Shown here in pieces: positions 12,365 through 20,496 of a stretch of DNA of 64,000 nucleotides. Location: NCBI RefSeq assembly GCF_005049235.1, contig NZ_SUMD01000001.1:558001-622000 (forward strand), given 5' to 3'. Position 1 is the first letter of the stretch. Every line of letters starts with the position of its first letter. The notes under the pieces are model-generated. The model was given only the letters and a program-made list of their open reading frames with translations, was not told the DNA's origin and searched no databases. The stretch comes from Rhodococcus oryzae (GTDB lineage: Bacteria; Actinomycetota; Actinomycetes; Mycobacteriales; Mycobacteriaceae). A program made the translations under genes and the position numbers.

Positions 12365-13777
12365 ATGGAATTCACCGAACTCTCCGATTACCCCATCACC
12401 GCGGGCACCCTCACCGAGTGGCTCCCGTCCGCGCCCTTCGACGACGGATCGTCGCCTTGGTTCGACGATCCCCGGCCCGCGTCGTACGTGCACGAGGCTC
12501 GCCTACGTCAGGCCACCCGCACCACCGGTCCCGAACACGGATCGTGGCTCGGGACCGCATTCGAGATCACCGGAAAGCTCGACACCGCGGCCCTCGCACA
12601 CGCGCTGAACGAGTGGATCGACCGGCACGAGGCGCTGCGAAGTCACGCGAGCATCAGCCCGACCACGAGCGCGGTCAGCCGTCACACGATCGAGACGGGG
12701 CGGGTTCGGGTCACCGCCCGCAGCCACGGCTACCGGAGCAGCGGTGCCGAGAACCACGTCGACGTGGCCGAGCTGTTCGACGGCTGCACGTCCCCGCTGT
12801 CCTGGCCCTCGTATGCCTTCGCCACGCTGGTGCCGCCCGGCCCCGACGATCGATTCACCGTGTTCCTCGCGGCCGACCACGCGATCATCGACGGCCTGTC
12901 CGTCGTGATCGTCGCGCAGGAGATCGAGGCGCTGTACCGGCAGGCCCGCGACGGCATCGACGCCGGCCTGTTCCCGGTGGGCAGCTACGTGGACTTCGGG
13001 GCCCGTGAACGGGACACCGCAGCCGAGTTGGACCCCGGCCACCCGGTGGTCGAACTGTGGCGGTCGACCCTCGATCACTGCGGCGGGACACTGCCCGAGT
13101 TCCCACTCGACATCGGCGCCGCCGACCCCGGCCCGGTGCCGCAGACCGGCGTGTCCGTGTGGGCGCTCGACGCGGACGGCGCGGACGCGTTCACGCTCGC
13201 CTGCCGCAAGCTCGGGCACAGCTTCTTCGCTGGCACCCTCGCATGCCTCGGCATCGTCGGCGCCGAGCTGGCGGGCCAGCCGCGATTCGAGGCGGTCACC
13301 CCGATGCACACCAGGAACGACCCGCAGCTGGCCGCGTCGGTCGGCTGGTACGTGGGACTCGGCCCGATCTGCTTCGACGTGTACGGCGCCCAGTCGTTCG
13401 GTGAACTGGCGGCGCGTGCGCAGGCGCAGATCGCGGCGGCAAAGCCCGCGGCCCGGTATCCCTACGAACGGGTCAGCGAGGTCCTCACCACCGCGGCCAA
13501 GCCGCGATTCGTCGTCTCCTACATGGATCTGCGCTTCGTTCCGTCGGCGACGCAGTGGCCGGAATGGAACGCGCGGGCCCTGCGGAGCAAGCAGTACGAG
13601 CACGACGTGCACATCTGGGTGAACCGCACCCCTCGGGGTGTGAACATCGCCGCCCGGTACCCCGACACCGGTGAGGCGGAGGCCAACGTGCACCGCTATC
13701 TCGGCCGGCTTCGGAACCTGATGGAGGAGGTCGTGGGCACCGGTACCTGCACGCTCGCAGACCACATCACCCGGTGA
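12365..13777 (+). CDS. Free-standing condensation-domain / Pap-type acyltransferase
   Basis: A 470-residue condensation-fold protein resembling the polyketide-associated acyltransferases (Pap) of mycobacteria, which esterify acyl chains onto sugars or alcohols, and free-standing NRPS condensation domains. The active-site motif reads ADHAIIDG near residue 176: the catalytic His, the Asp and the Gly of HHxxxDG are kept, while the less critical first His is Asp. The N-terminus MEFTELSDYPITAGTLTEW is Pap-like. Two in-frame ATGs exist, at 12356 and 12365. The second is preferred because it gives the family-typical N-terminus and has GGA about 8 bases upstream. It sits between the SufE-like gene and accA3, two genes that are adjacent in M. 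tuberculosis, so it looks inserted. Substrate unknown. It may act in lipid or NRPS-product acylation. Confidence 0.75.
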   Translation: MEFTELSDYPITAGTLTEWLPSAPFDDGSSPWFDDPRPASYVHEARLRQATRTTGPEHGSWLGTAFEITGKLDTAALAHALNEWIDRHEALRSHASISPTTSAVSRHTIETGRVRVTARSHGYRSSGAENHVDVAELFDGCTSPLSWPSYAFATLVPPGPDDRFTVFLAADHAIIDGLSVVIVAQEIEALYRQARDGIDAGLFPVGSYVDFGARERDTAAELDPGHPVVELWRSTLDHCGGTLPEFPLDIGAADPGPVPQTGVSVWALDADGADAFTLACRKLGHSFFAGTLACLGIVGAELAGQPRFEAVTPMHTRNDPQLAASVGWYVGLGPICFDVYGAQSFGELAARAQAQIAAAKPAARYPYERVSEVLTTAAKPRFVVSYMDLRFVPSATQWPEWNARALRSKQYEHDVHIWVNRTPRGVNIAARYPDTGEAEANVHRYLGRLRNLMEEVVGTGTCTLADHITR

Positions 13778-13965
13778 CCGGAAGAATTACTGGTCAGTAG
13801 TGTTTGGCCGGCCCGCGGGGCCATCGCGACGAATTCGCTATCCGATTACATCGGACCGGTGGGCGATGCCTACACTCCGATGTGATGCCCGTAACCACCC
13901 CGCCGGGTACGACCCCCGGAAGGGGATCGAACAGCGGGTACCCCTTGCGACAAACAGGAGGCTCA

Positions 13966-15753
13966 GTGCCCAGTCATGCCAGCGCGCACATCACCAAGGT
14001 GCTCGTCGCCAACCGCGGCGAAATCGCCGTGCGTGTGATCCGGGCGGCAGCAGACGCAGGCCTGGCCAGCGTCGCCGTGTACGCCGAGCCGGATGCCGAC
14101 GCGCCGTTCGTGCGCCTTGCCGACGAGGCCTTCGCCCTCGGCGGCCAGACGTCCGCCGAGTCGTACCTCGTGTTCGACAAGATCCTCGACGCAGCGAAGC
14201 GGTCCGGTGCCGACGCGATCCACCCCGGCTACGGCTTCCTGTCCGAGAACGCCGACTTCGCCCAGGCCGTCATCGACGCCGGGCTGATCTGGATCGGTCC
14301 CTCGCCGCAGTCCATCCGCGACCTCGGCGACAAGGTCACCGCCCGGCACATCGCCGAGCGCGCCAAGGCCCCGATGGCCGCAGGCACCAAGGACCCGGTC
14401 AAGAACGCCGACGAGGTCGTGGAGTTCGCCAAGCAGTACGGCGTCCCGGTCGCGATCAAGGCCGCCTTCGGTGGCGGTGGCCGCGGCATGAAGGTCGCCC
14501 ACACCATCGAGGAGATCCCCGAGCTCTTCGACTCCGCCACCCGCGAGGCGATCGCCGCCTTCGGCCGCGGCGAGTGCTTCGTCGAGCAGTACCTCGACAA
14601 GGCCCGCCACGTCGAGGCCCAGGTCATCGCCGACCAGCACGGCAACGTCATCGTCGCGGGCACCCGCGACTGCTCGCTGCAGCGCCGCTTCCAGAAGCTG
14701 GTCGAGGAGGCGCCCGCGCCGTTCCTCACCGACGACCAGCGCGCCCGCATCCACTCCAGCTCCAAGGCCATCTGCAAGGAGGCCGGCTACTACGGCGCCG
14801 GCACGGTCGAGTTCCTGGTGCAGGGCGACACCGTCTCGTTCCTCGAGGTCAACACCCGCCTGCAGGTCGAGCACCCGGTCACCGAGGAGACCGCGGGCAT
14901 CGACCTCGTGCTCCAGCAGTTCAAGATCGCCAACGGCGAGGAGCTGGAGTTCACCGAGGATCCGGCACCGCGTGGCCACTCCTTCGAGTTCCGGATCAAC
15001 GGCGAGGACGCCGGCCGCGGCTTCCTGCCCGCTCCCGGACCGGTCACCAAGTTCGTGCCCCCGACCGGCCCCGGCGTCCGCATGGACTCCGGCGTCGAGT
15101 CCGGCTCCGTCATCGGCGGCCAGTTCGACTCGATGCTGGCCAAGCTGATCGTCACCGGCGCCACCCGCGACCAGGCGCTCGCCCGCGCCCGCCGCGCGCT
15201 GGCCGAGTTCCACGTCGAGGGCCTCGCGACGGTCATCCCGTTCCACCGCGCCATCGTCGAGGACCCCGCGTTCATCGGCAACGGTGAGAGCTTCGACGTC
15301 TACACCAAGTGGATCGAGAACGAGTGGAAGAACACCGTCGAGCCGTTCACCGCCGGTGAGGCGCTCGACGAGGACGAGGCGCTGCCGCGTCAGTCCGTCG
15401 TGGTCGAGGTCGGCGGACGCCGCGTCGAGGTGTCGCTGCCCGGGCAGTTCTCGCTCGGGGGCGGCGGGTCCACCAACGGCGCCACCCGCAAGAAGCCGAA
15501 GCCGCGCAAGCGTGGCGGCGGCGCGGGCGGAGCCGCGTCCGGTGACGCCGTGACGGCCCCCATGCAGGGCACCGTCGTCAAGGTCGCCGTCGAGGAGGGC
15601 CAGGAGGTCGCCGAGGGCGATCTGATCGCCGTGCTCGAGGCCATGAAGATGGAGAACCCCGTCAACGCGCACAAGGCCGGCATCGTGACCGGACTGGCCG
15701 TCGAGCCGGGCGCCGCCATCACCCAGGGCACCGTCCTCGCTGAGCTCAAGTAG
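13966..15753 (+). CDS. accA3: Acyl-CoA carboxylase alpha subunit (biotin carboxylase + BCCP), AccA3 type
   Basis: A 595-residue protein that carboxylates its own biotin using ATP and bicarbonate. In mycolate bacteria it serves AccD4/5/6 to make malonyl-, methylmalonyl- and long-chain carboxyacyl-CoA. The biotin carboxylase part covers about residues 8-455, with the ATP-grasp glycine loop GGGGRGMK near 169 and [12 protein letters not shown] near 293. A basic, Gly-rich linker near 510-525 leads to the biotinyl domain, with biotin on Lys561 in EAMKMEN. The GTG start at 13966 follows CAGGAGG by 4 bases. The frame remains open upstream to 13804, but without a better ribosome binding site or family-like sequence. 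Length fits M. tuberculosis AccA3. No beta subunit lies nearby. Confidence 0.96.
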   Translation: MPSHASAHITKVLVANRGEIAVRVIRAAADAGLASVAVYAEPDADAPFVRLADEAFALGGQTSAESYLVFDKILDAAKRSGADAIHPGYGFLSENADFAQAVIDAGLIWIGPSPQSIRDLGDKVTARHIAERAKAPMAAGTKDPVKNADEVVEFAKQYGVPVAIKAAFGGGGRGMKVAHTIEEIPELFDSATREAIAAFGRGECFVEQYLDKARHVEAQVIADQHGNVIVAGTRDCSLQRRFQKLVEEAPAPFLTDDQRARIHSSSKAICKEAGYYGAGTVEFLVQGDTVSFLEVNTRLQVEHPVTEETAGIDLVLQQFKIANGEELEFTEDPAPRGHSFEFRINGEDAGRGFLPAPGPVTKFVPPTGPGVRMDSGVESGSVIGGQFDSMLAKLIVTGATRDQALARARRALAEFHVEGLATVIPFHRAIVEDPAFIGNGESFDVYTKWIENEWKNTVEPFTAGEALDEDEALPRQSVVVEVGGRRVEVSLPGQFSLGGGGSTNGATRKKPKPRKRGGGAGGAASGDAVTAPMQGTVVKVAVEEGQEVAEGDLIAVLEAMKMENPVNAHKAGIVTGLAVEPGAAITQGTVLAELK

Positions 15754-15769
15754 CACAAGCACTCTCGCT

Positions 15770-15802
15770 GCGCCCCCGGTTGCCCCAGGCAACCGGGGGC
15801 GC
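15770..15802 (+). terminator. Rho-independent-type hairpin after accA3
   Basis: A perfect 15-bp inverted repeat, GCGCCCCCGGTTGCC at 15770-15784 and its complement at 15788-15802, with a 3-base loop, begins 16 bases after the accA3 stop. The following tract TGTGCTGTGC is T-poor. This is the longest perfect short-loop stem noted in the window and a convincing transcription stop. Confidence 0.85.
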
Positions 15803-15830
15803 TGTGCTGTGCGCACCTTATCCTGATGCC

Positions 15831-15890
15831 ATGGCAGACCTTCCCGAGATCCGCATCAGCACCGACTGCGAGCAGGGCGGTGACGCGTAG
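15831..15890 (+). CDS. Possible 19-codon leader ORF
   Basis: ATG at 15831 opens a 19-codon frame, MADLPEIRISTDCEQGGDA, ending in TAG at 15888-15890. The last G of the stop is the first base of the GTG start of the next gene (TAGTG). The one-base overlap suggests translational coupling. No ribosome binding site is visible and a TATCCT hexamer lies 13 bases upstream, so it might be read from a leaderless transcript. It may instead be a chance frame or the remnant of an N-terminus. Confidence 0.35.
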   Translation: MADLPEIRISTDCEQGGDA

Positions 15891-16225
15891 TGGAACCCAT
15901 CGAGGTCAACGCGGGCGCGTGGTACCTGCGTGCGCTGCGCGCCGACGAGCGGGTCGACGACCGGCCCGCGCTCGCCGACGGCGGGATCGACGACCCGGAC
16001 TACGTCGCCACCCGCACCGCGCAGTGGGCGTCCGACGAGCACTACTCGTGGGCGGTGTGCCAGCCGAACACCGGCGAGCTACTCGCCGAGGTGGGCCTGA
16101 CCCTGGACGGGCCGCGGGCCGTGCTGGCCGGCTGGGCCCGCGCCGGGCACGAGGACGCGCTGAGCACCGCGACGACCGTCATCCGCCGGTTCGCCGAGGG
16201 CGCGTTGGAGCTGACTGTTACGTGA
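15890..16225 (+). CDS. Hypothetical protein, weak GNAT-like resemblance
   Basis: A 111-residue protein from a GTG at 15890. Visible features are YLRALRADERVDDRPAL near the N-terminus, a central WAVCQPNTGELLAEVGL strand pair resembling the beta4-beta5 region of GNAT acetyltransferases, and a C-terminal ATTVIRRFAEGAL helix. It is shorter than a full GNAT domain, so a function is not assigned. The end overlaps the convergent phosphatase gene by 8 bases. CGAGCAGGGCGG in the preceding short frame may supply a weak ribosome binding site. Confidence 0.55.
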   Translation: MEPIEVNAGAWYLRALRADERVDDRPALADGGIDDPDYVATRTAQWASDEHYSWAVCQPNTGELLAEVGLTLDGPRAVLAGWARAGHEDALSTATTVIRRFAEGALELTVT

Positions 16226-17024
16226 GCAGGTTCGTGCGCAGCGCGTCCCGGTCCGCCGCCGAGATCCCGAGACCGTCCGCGAAGTAGCCCTCGACGTCGC
16301 CGAAGCCGGCGCGCACCTGCTCGATCGCGGCCTCCAGGTAGGGCCTGCGCACGCCGAGGATCGGCAGGAGGAGGTCGGGGTTACCGCCCGCGGCGCGGAA
16401 CTTGTCGAAGACCGGCTCGAACGAGGGCAGCAGCTGCTCGTTGGTCAGCAGGTAGTCCGCGAACGCGTCCTCCTCGCTGACCCCGAGGAACAGCAGCAGC
16501 GAGGCGGACGCCCAGCCCGTCCGGTCCTTGCCGGTGGTGCAGTGGATCAGTGCAGGCGCGCCCTGTGCCCGCGCCAGGTCCGTGAACAGCGTGCGGTAGG
16601 ACGAAACCGCGCTGGGCAGGGTGACGAACTCCCCGTAGACCTTGAGCAGGAACTCGTTGGTGTCGCCGGTGCCGAGCAGCTGCTCCGCCACCTTCGGGTC
16701 GGTGAGGATGTGCTGCATCATCGCAGGGGCCGCGCTCGGATCGGTGTCCGCGAGCACGTCCAGCGCCACCTCCTTCGCGCCGCTCGGGGCCCGGTCGGGC
16801 AGCAGCTCCCGCTCGGACTCGGTCCGCAGGTCGAAGACCGTGGTGATCCCGAGGGCGTCCAGCGCGGCGACGTCACCGTCGGCAACGCGCCCGAGGTCGG
16901 TCGACCGGTAGACGACACCGGTCCGGACCCGGGCCCCGTCCGCCGTCGGGTAGCCGCCGATGTCGCGCAGGTTGGGCACCGACGCGATGGGAATGCGGGC
17001 GCCGACCGTCGAAGATGTGCTCAT
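16218..17024 (-). CDS. Tyrosine-protein phosphatase, PtpB-like
   Basis: A 268-residue member of the actinobacterial PtpB-type family, dual-specificity enzymes of the DSP fold that hydrolyse phosphotyrosine and, for M. tuberculosis PtpB, phosphoinositides. The signature P-loop HCTTGKDRTG carries the nucleophile Cys162 and Arg168. The N-terminal NLRDIGGYPTADGARVRTGVVYRS is family-typical, and FDLRTESE forms the usual strand. ATG 17024 (MSTSSTVG) was chosen over an in-frame GTG at 17042. Upstream sequence lacks a good ribosome binding site for either. No signal peptide is visible, although M. tuberculosis PtpB is secreted without one. The gene is single and convergent with the preceding hypothetical gene. 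Confidence 0.88.
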   Translation of the reverse strand: MSTSSTVGARIPIASVPNLRDIGGYPTADGARVRTGVVYRSTDLGRVADGDVAALDALGITTVFDLRTESERELLPDRAPSGAKEVALDVLADTDPSAAPAMMQHILTDPKVAEQLLGTGDTNEFLLKVYGEFVTLPSAVSSYRTLFTDLARAQGAPALIHCTTGKDRTGWASASLLLFLGVSEEDAFADYLLTNEQLLPSFEPVFDKFRAAGGNPDLLLPILGVRRPYLEAAIEQVRAGFGDVEGYFADGLGISAADRDALRTNLLT

Positions 17025-17082
17025 ACCAGCACGGTAGACCACGATCCCGCGTCGCTCTCAGGCCCGCCCGTAATTTCGTTCG

Positions 17083-17184
17083 ATGTTTGAACGGATTTCA
17101 CACCTGATCGTCGAAGGCCACAAGACCGGCGCCGACATGGCGCAGCGTGCACAGCTCGTCTTCGATCGGGCGGGCGAGTTCTGA
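17083..17184 (+). CDS. Candidate 33-residue small protein
   Basis: ATG 17083 to TGA 17184 encodes MFERISHLIVEGHKTGADMA followed by QRAQLVFDRAGEF. The composition (amphipathic helix, balanced charge, GC-rich third codon positions) looks protein-like rather than random. There is no clear ribosome binding site, and the frame stops 9 bases before the convergent AhpD-like gene ends. It may be a genuine small protein or the remains of a larger gene. No family recognised. Confidence 0.3.
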   Translation: MFERISHLIVEGHKTGADMAQRAQLVFDRAGEF

Positions 17185-17193
17185 GCCGGGCGG

Positions 17194-17652
17194 CTACTGC
17201 CCCCAGGCCCCCGCGATCTGCCGGGTGGCGGCGTTGACCCGATTCCAGACGTTCACCGTGGCGATCGACAAGATCAGCGACGCCAACTCCTGCTCGTCGT
17301 AGAGGTCCGCGGCCTCGTCCCACACCTGGTCCGGCACCGCGTCCGCCCGATCGCTGAGCCGGGTGACCGCCTCGGCCAGCGCCAGCGCGGCGCGCTCGGC
17401 GTCGGTGAAGTACGGAGCCTCCCGCCACGCCGCGACGGCGAACACCCGCTCGTCCGACTCGCCGGGTTTCTTCAGCTCGCGGGCGTGCATGTCGACACAG
17501 ACGCTGCAGCCGTTGATCTGGCTGGCCCGCAGATGGACCAGCTCGTGCGTGGTCTTCGGAACGGTGCCCTTCTCGCTCGCCTTGCCCAGCGCCAGCAACG
17601 CTTCCATCGCGCCGGGAACCACCATCGCCGGGTTTCCCATTCGTGCCTGCAT
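17194..17652 (-). CDS. Carboxymuconolactone decarboxylase / AhpD-family protein
   Basis: A 152-residue AhpD-fold protein with redox pair Cys49-x-x-Cys52 in NGCSVCVDMHARELK, the usual peroxidase-type centre with nearby His56. These proteins reduce peroxides or act in detoxification. ATG 17652 is preceded by GGAGGGG with good spacing. It is divergent from an ECF41-type sigma gene, and genes of this family are the classic genomic partners of ECF41 sigma factors. A promoter matching the published ECF41 consensus lies directly upstream (17698-17724). It is therefore the probable main target of that sigma factor. Confidence 0.9.
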   Translation of the reverse strand: MQARMGNPAMVVPGAMEALLALGKASEKGTVPKTTHELVHLRASQINGCSVCVDMHARELKKPGESDERVFAVAAWREAPYFTDAERAALALAEAVTRLSDRADAVPDQVWDEAADLYDEQELASLILSIATVNVWNRVNAATRQIAGAWGQ

Positions 17653-17697
17653 AATGACCCCTCCAGTGTTGTCCGGGTTTTCGTCCGTCACAGTGAT

Positions 17698-17724
17698 GAC
17701 GGAACGCGACGGGAGAATGTGACA
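17698..17724 (-). promoter_or_regulatory. Promoter matching the ECF41 sigma consensus
   Basis: Reading leftward, TGTCACA (17724-17718) is followed by 16 bases and then CGTC (17701-17698). This matches the ECF41 consensus as I recall it (TGTCACA, 16-base spacer, CGTC). It faces the AhpD-like gene, whose ATG lies 45 bases downstream. The -35 element ends 2 bases from the sigma gene start codon on the other strand. Confidence 0.75.
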
Positions 17725-17725
17725 G

Positions 17726-18604
17726 ATGGACGAGAACGACTCGTTGGCGCTGCGTTTCGAGGACCACCGCACCCATCTCCTGGCGGTCGGCTACCGGATG
17801 CTCGGCTCGTTCAGCGATGCCGAAGACGCGATCCAGGAGACCTGGCTGCGACTGAGCCGGTCCGAGGCCGACAGCCTCACGAATCTCGGCGGATGGCTGA
17901 CGACAGTCATGGGACGGGTGTGCCTGGACATGCTGCGTTCCCGCAAGGTCCGCCGCGAGGACTCCATCGACGACCAGCAGTTGCCCGATCCGATCGTCAG
18001 CGTGGCGGAGGGCACCAACCCCGAACACGAGGCGCTGCTCGGCGATTCCGTCGGCCTCGCGCTGCTCGTGGTCCTGGACACCCTGACCCCCGCCGAGCGT
18101 CTCGCCTTCGTGCTGCACGACATGTTCGCCGTGCCCTTCGAGGAGGTGGCGACCGTCGTCGGGAAAACCACCGCCACCACCCGGCAGCTCGCCAGCCGCG
18201 CCCGCCGCCGCGTCCAGGACTCGACCCCGGTACCCGATCCGGACCTCGCCCGACAGCGGGAGGTCGTGGACGCGTTCCTCGCCGCATCCAGGGGCGGCGA
18301 CTTCGACGCCCTCGTCGCCGTCCTCGACCCCGACGTGGTGCTCAGGGCCGACACCGGCGTCGGAATCCTGAAGGTGGTTCGCGGGGCGGAGGCGGTGTCC
18401 GCGCAGGCGCTCAGCTTCGCGCGGTTCGCCCACTCGTCCATGCCCGCGCTCGTCAACGGCACGGTCGGCGTGGTCAACGCCCCGGACGGCCGGCTGCAGT
18501 CGGTCATGGCCGTGACCATCACGAACGGCCGGATCGTCGAGATCCACATCCTCGCCGACCCCCCGCGCCTTGAGCGCCTCGACCGGGAGGCAGCCAGGGG
18601 CTGA
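17726..18604 (+). CDS. ECF41-type RNA polymerase sigma factor with SnoaL-like C-terminal domain (SigJ-like)
   Basis: A 292-residue extracytoplasmic-function sigma factor. Sigma-2 covers about residues 8-75 (YRMLGSFSDAEDAIQETWLR), sigma-4 about 105-165 (LTPAERLAFVLHDMFAVPFEEVA with helix-turn-helix), and a fused SnoaL/NTF2-like domain about 175-285. This layout defines the ECF41 group, in which the C-terminal domain replaces an anti-sigma factor and tunes activity. ATG 17726 follows GGGAGAA by 8 bases. M. tuberculosis SigJ has the same architecture. It faces an AhpD-like gene carrying a matching promoter. The signal is unknown, with oxidative stress plausible. It ends 4 bases before the convergent lat gene. 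Confidence 0.92.
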   Translation: MDENDSLALRFEDHRTHLLAVGYRMLGSFSDAEDAIQETWLRLSRSEADSLTNLGGWLTTVMGRVCLDMLRSRKVRREDSIDDQQLPDPIVSVAEGTNPEHEALLGDSVGLALLVVLDTLTPAERLAFVLHDMFAVPFEEVATVVGKTTATTRQLASRARRRVQDSTPVPDPDLARQREVVDAFLAASRGGDFDALVAVLDPDVVLRADTGVGILKVVRGAEAVSAQALSFARFAHSSMPALVNGTVGVVNAPDGRLQSVMAVTITNGRIVEIHILADPPRLERLDREAARG

Positions 18605-18608
18605 CGCG

Positions 18609-19940
18609 CTACCGGCTCAGCACCCGATCGAGCGCATCGACGGCAGCGTCGAGTTCGGCCACCGTCACCGTGAGCGGGGGCCGGAACCGGATGCCGCGCT
18701 CCCCCGTCCCCAGGATCAGCACGCTCTCGTGTTCACGCATCTGGGTGACGACGGCATCGCGCCTGGCGGTCGAGTCCAGGGTGCACGCGCACATCAGCCC
18801 CCGCCCGCGGGGGTCGGTCACGATCGGGTGCCGCTCGGCCAGTTCGACGAGCCGCGAGAGCAGGTGCGCGCCGAGCAAGCGAGCCCGGTCGATCAGCCGG
18901 TCGCGCTCGATCACCTCGAGGATGCGGCGGGCCCGGACCATGTCGGCGAGGTTGCCGCCCCAGGTCGAGTTGATCCGCGACGCCACCCGGAACACGTTGT
19001 CGGGCACCTCGTCCACCCGACCACCGGCCATGATCCCGCAGACCTGCGACTTCTTCCCGAACGCGACCACGTCGGGTGCGAGCCCGAGTTGCTGGTACGC
19101 CCACGTGGTCCCGGTCAATCCGACACCGGTCTGCACCTCGTCGAGCACGAAGAGGGCGTCGCGCTCGTGGCACAGCGCCGCCATCCGCTGGAGGAACTCG
19201 GGTCTGAAGTGATGATCCCCGCCCTCGCCTTGGATCGGCTCCGCGATGAAGCAGGCGATGTCGTCGGGATGTCGATCGAACGCCAGCCTCGCCTGTGCCA
19301 GCGCCCGCTCGTCGGCCTCGTCCGCGTCACGGCCGGGCTCGAGGTAGGGGGCGTCGATGCGCGGCCAGTCGAACTTCGGGAACCGCGCGACCTTGTTCGG
19401 ATCGGTGTTGGTCAGCGACAGCGTGTACCCGCTCCGGCCGTGGAAGGCGTGGGTCAGGTGCAGCACCCTGGTGCCGAGCGCCGGATCGAGCCCTCGGGAC
19501 TCGTTCGTCCGGCTCTTCCAGTCGAACGCCACCTTGAGCGCGTTCTCGACGGCGAGCGCCCCGCCGTCGACGAAGAACAGGTGTGGTAGTGCCGGGTCAC
19601 CGAGGACCCGGACGAAGGTGCGCACGAACTCTGCCATCGGCACCGTGTAGATGTCGGAGTTGCTGGGCTTGTTCACCGCGGCGGCTGTGAGCTCCGCCAG
19701 GAAGGTCTCGTCCGCCGCCAGGTCGGGGTGGTTCATCCCGAGCGCCGAGGACGCGAAGAAGCCGAACATGTCCAGGTAGGTGGTGCCGTCGCGCTGATCG
19801 ACGAGCCGCCGCCCGTGCGATCGCTCCAGATCCAGGACCAGGTCGAAGCCGTCGACCAGCAGGCTCGCCCGCAGCACCTCGTGTACCTCGTCAGGAGCGA
19901 GGCCGGGGACGGGCCGAGAACGCCGGATCGCGGTGCTCAT
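18609..19940 (-). CDS. lat: L-lysine 6-transaminase (lysine epsilon-aminotransferase)
   Basis: A 443-residue class III PLP aminotransferase moving the epsilon-amino group of lysine to 2-oxoglutarate. The product cyclises to delta-1-piperideine-6-carboxylate. The PLP lysine lies in AFGKKSQVCG, the cofactor aspartate in FVLDEVQTGVG, with glycine-rich IQGEGGD ahead of it. NSTWGGN fits Lat enzymes. Length matches M. tuberculosis Lat (449). ATG 19940 is followed by MSTAIRRSRPVPG. It lies 65 bases downstream of lrpA on the same strand, and the next enzyme, Pcd, is encoded divergently at 20497. Expression is probably controlled by LrpA. Confidence 0.94.
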   Translation of the reverse strand: MSTAIRRSRPVPGLAPDEVHEVLRASLLVDGFDLVLDLERSHGRRLVDQRDGTTYLDMFGFFASSALGMNHPDLAADETFLAELTAAAVNKPSNSDIYTVPMAEFVRTFVRVLGDPALPHLFFVDGGALAVENALKVAFDWKSRTNESRGLDPALGTRVLHLTHAFHGRSGYTLSLTNTDPNKVARFPKFDWPRIDAPYLEPGRDADEADERALAQARLAFDRHPDDIACFIAEPIQGEGGDHHFRPEFLQRMAALCHERDALFVLDEVQTGVGLTGTTWAYQQLGLAPDVVAFGKKSQVCGIMAGGRVDEVPDNVFRVASRINSTWGGNLADMVRARRILEVIERDRLIDRARLLGAHLLSRLVELAERHPIVTDPRGRGLMCACTLDSTARRDAVVTQMREHESVLILGTGERGIRFRPPLTVTVAELDAAVDALDRVLSR

Positions 19941-20005
19941 ACCTCAAGATTATGTTGATAATCCTGTCAAAGTCACTAGTAAGTGGAAAATTGTTCGGCA
20001 ATTAG
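19941..20005 (-). promoter_or_regulatory. AT-rich leader between lrpA and lat
   Basis: This 65-bp gap is strikingly AT-rich for the window. It contains TTGATAATCCTGTCAA (19955-19970), TTGTTCGGCAA and an ACTAGT palindrome. Lrp/AsnC proteins favour degenerate AT-rich palindromes, so this is a plausible LrpA site controlling lat. No clean -35/-10 pair was found. Confidence 0.4.
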
Positions 20006-20443
20006 CTAGTCACCGTAAAATGTTTGCAGAATGATGGTGCTGCGCGTCCGTACGTTCGCGGTCGACCGGATCTCCTGCAACAGCGCCTCCAGCGCCCGGG
20101 GGGACGCCACCCGCACCAGCAGGACGTAGCTCTCCTCGCCTGCGACCGAATGACAGGCCTCGATCCCCGGGATGTGCTCGAGGCGGGCGGGCGCGTCATC
20201 AGGACTGGACGGGTCGAGCGGGGTGATCGCGACGAACGCCGAGAGTTGGTTGCCCAAAGCCTCCGGATCGACCCTCGCGGCGTAACCCCGGATCACCTGA
20301 CGGGCCTCGAGCCTGCGCACCCGGGTCTGGACGGCCGACACCGACAGACCCGCCTTCTCGGCCAGCGTCGCCAGCGTGGCCCTGCCGTCGGCGATCAGTT
20401 CACGCACCAGCAGGGTGTCGATCTCGTCCAGTGTGTCCGGCAC
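20006..20443 (-). CDS. lrpA: Lrp/AsnC-family transcriptional regulator
   Basis: A 145-residue regulator with an N-terminal helix-turn-helix (about residues 5-55; ATLAEKAGLSVSAVQTRVRRLE) and a C-terminal RAM ligand-binding domain (about 65-140). The chosen start is GTG 20443 (MPDTLDEIDT). A TTG one codon upstream (20446) is possible. It precedes lat on the same strand and is divergent from pcd by 53 bp. In M. tuberculosis LrpA (Rv3291c) is associated with lat and the persistence response and binds amino acids. Here it probably senses lysine or a related amino acid and controls lat and pcd. Confidence 0.92.
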   Translation of the reverse strand: MPDTLDEIDTLLVRELIADGRATLATLAEKAGLSVSAVQTRVRRLEARQVIRGYAARVDPEALGNQLSAFVAITPLDPSSPDDAPARLEHIPGIEACHSVAGEESYVLLVRVASPRALEALLQEIRSTANVRTRSTIILQTFYGD

Positions 20444-20496
20444 CAAGGCAGGCTAACTCAGCGGACACTGGAGCAGGCCCCGACAGGAGGAACACC

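Noticed and set aside
13963-15816. 617-codon minus-strand frame over accA3
   Set aside because: Antisense to accA3, whose ATP-grasp and biotin motifs are unmistakable.
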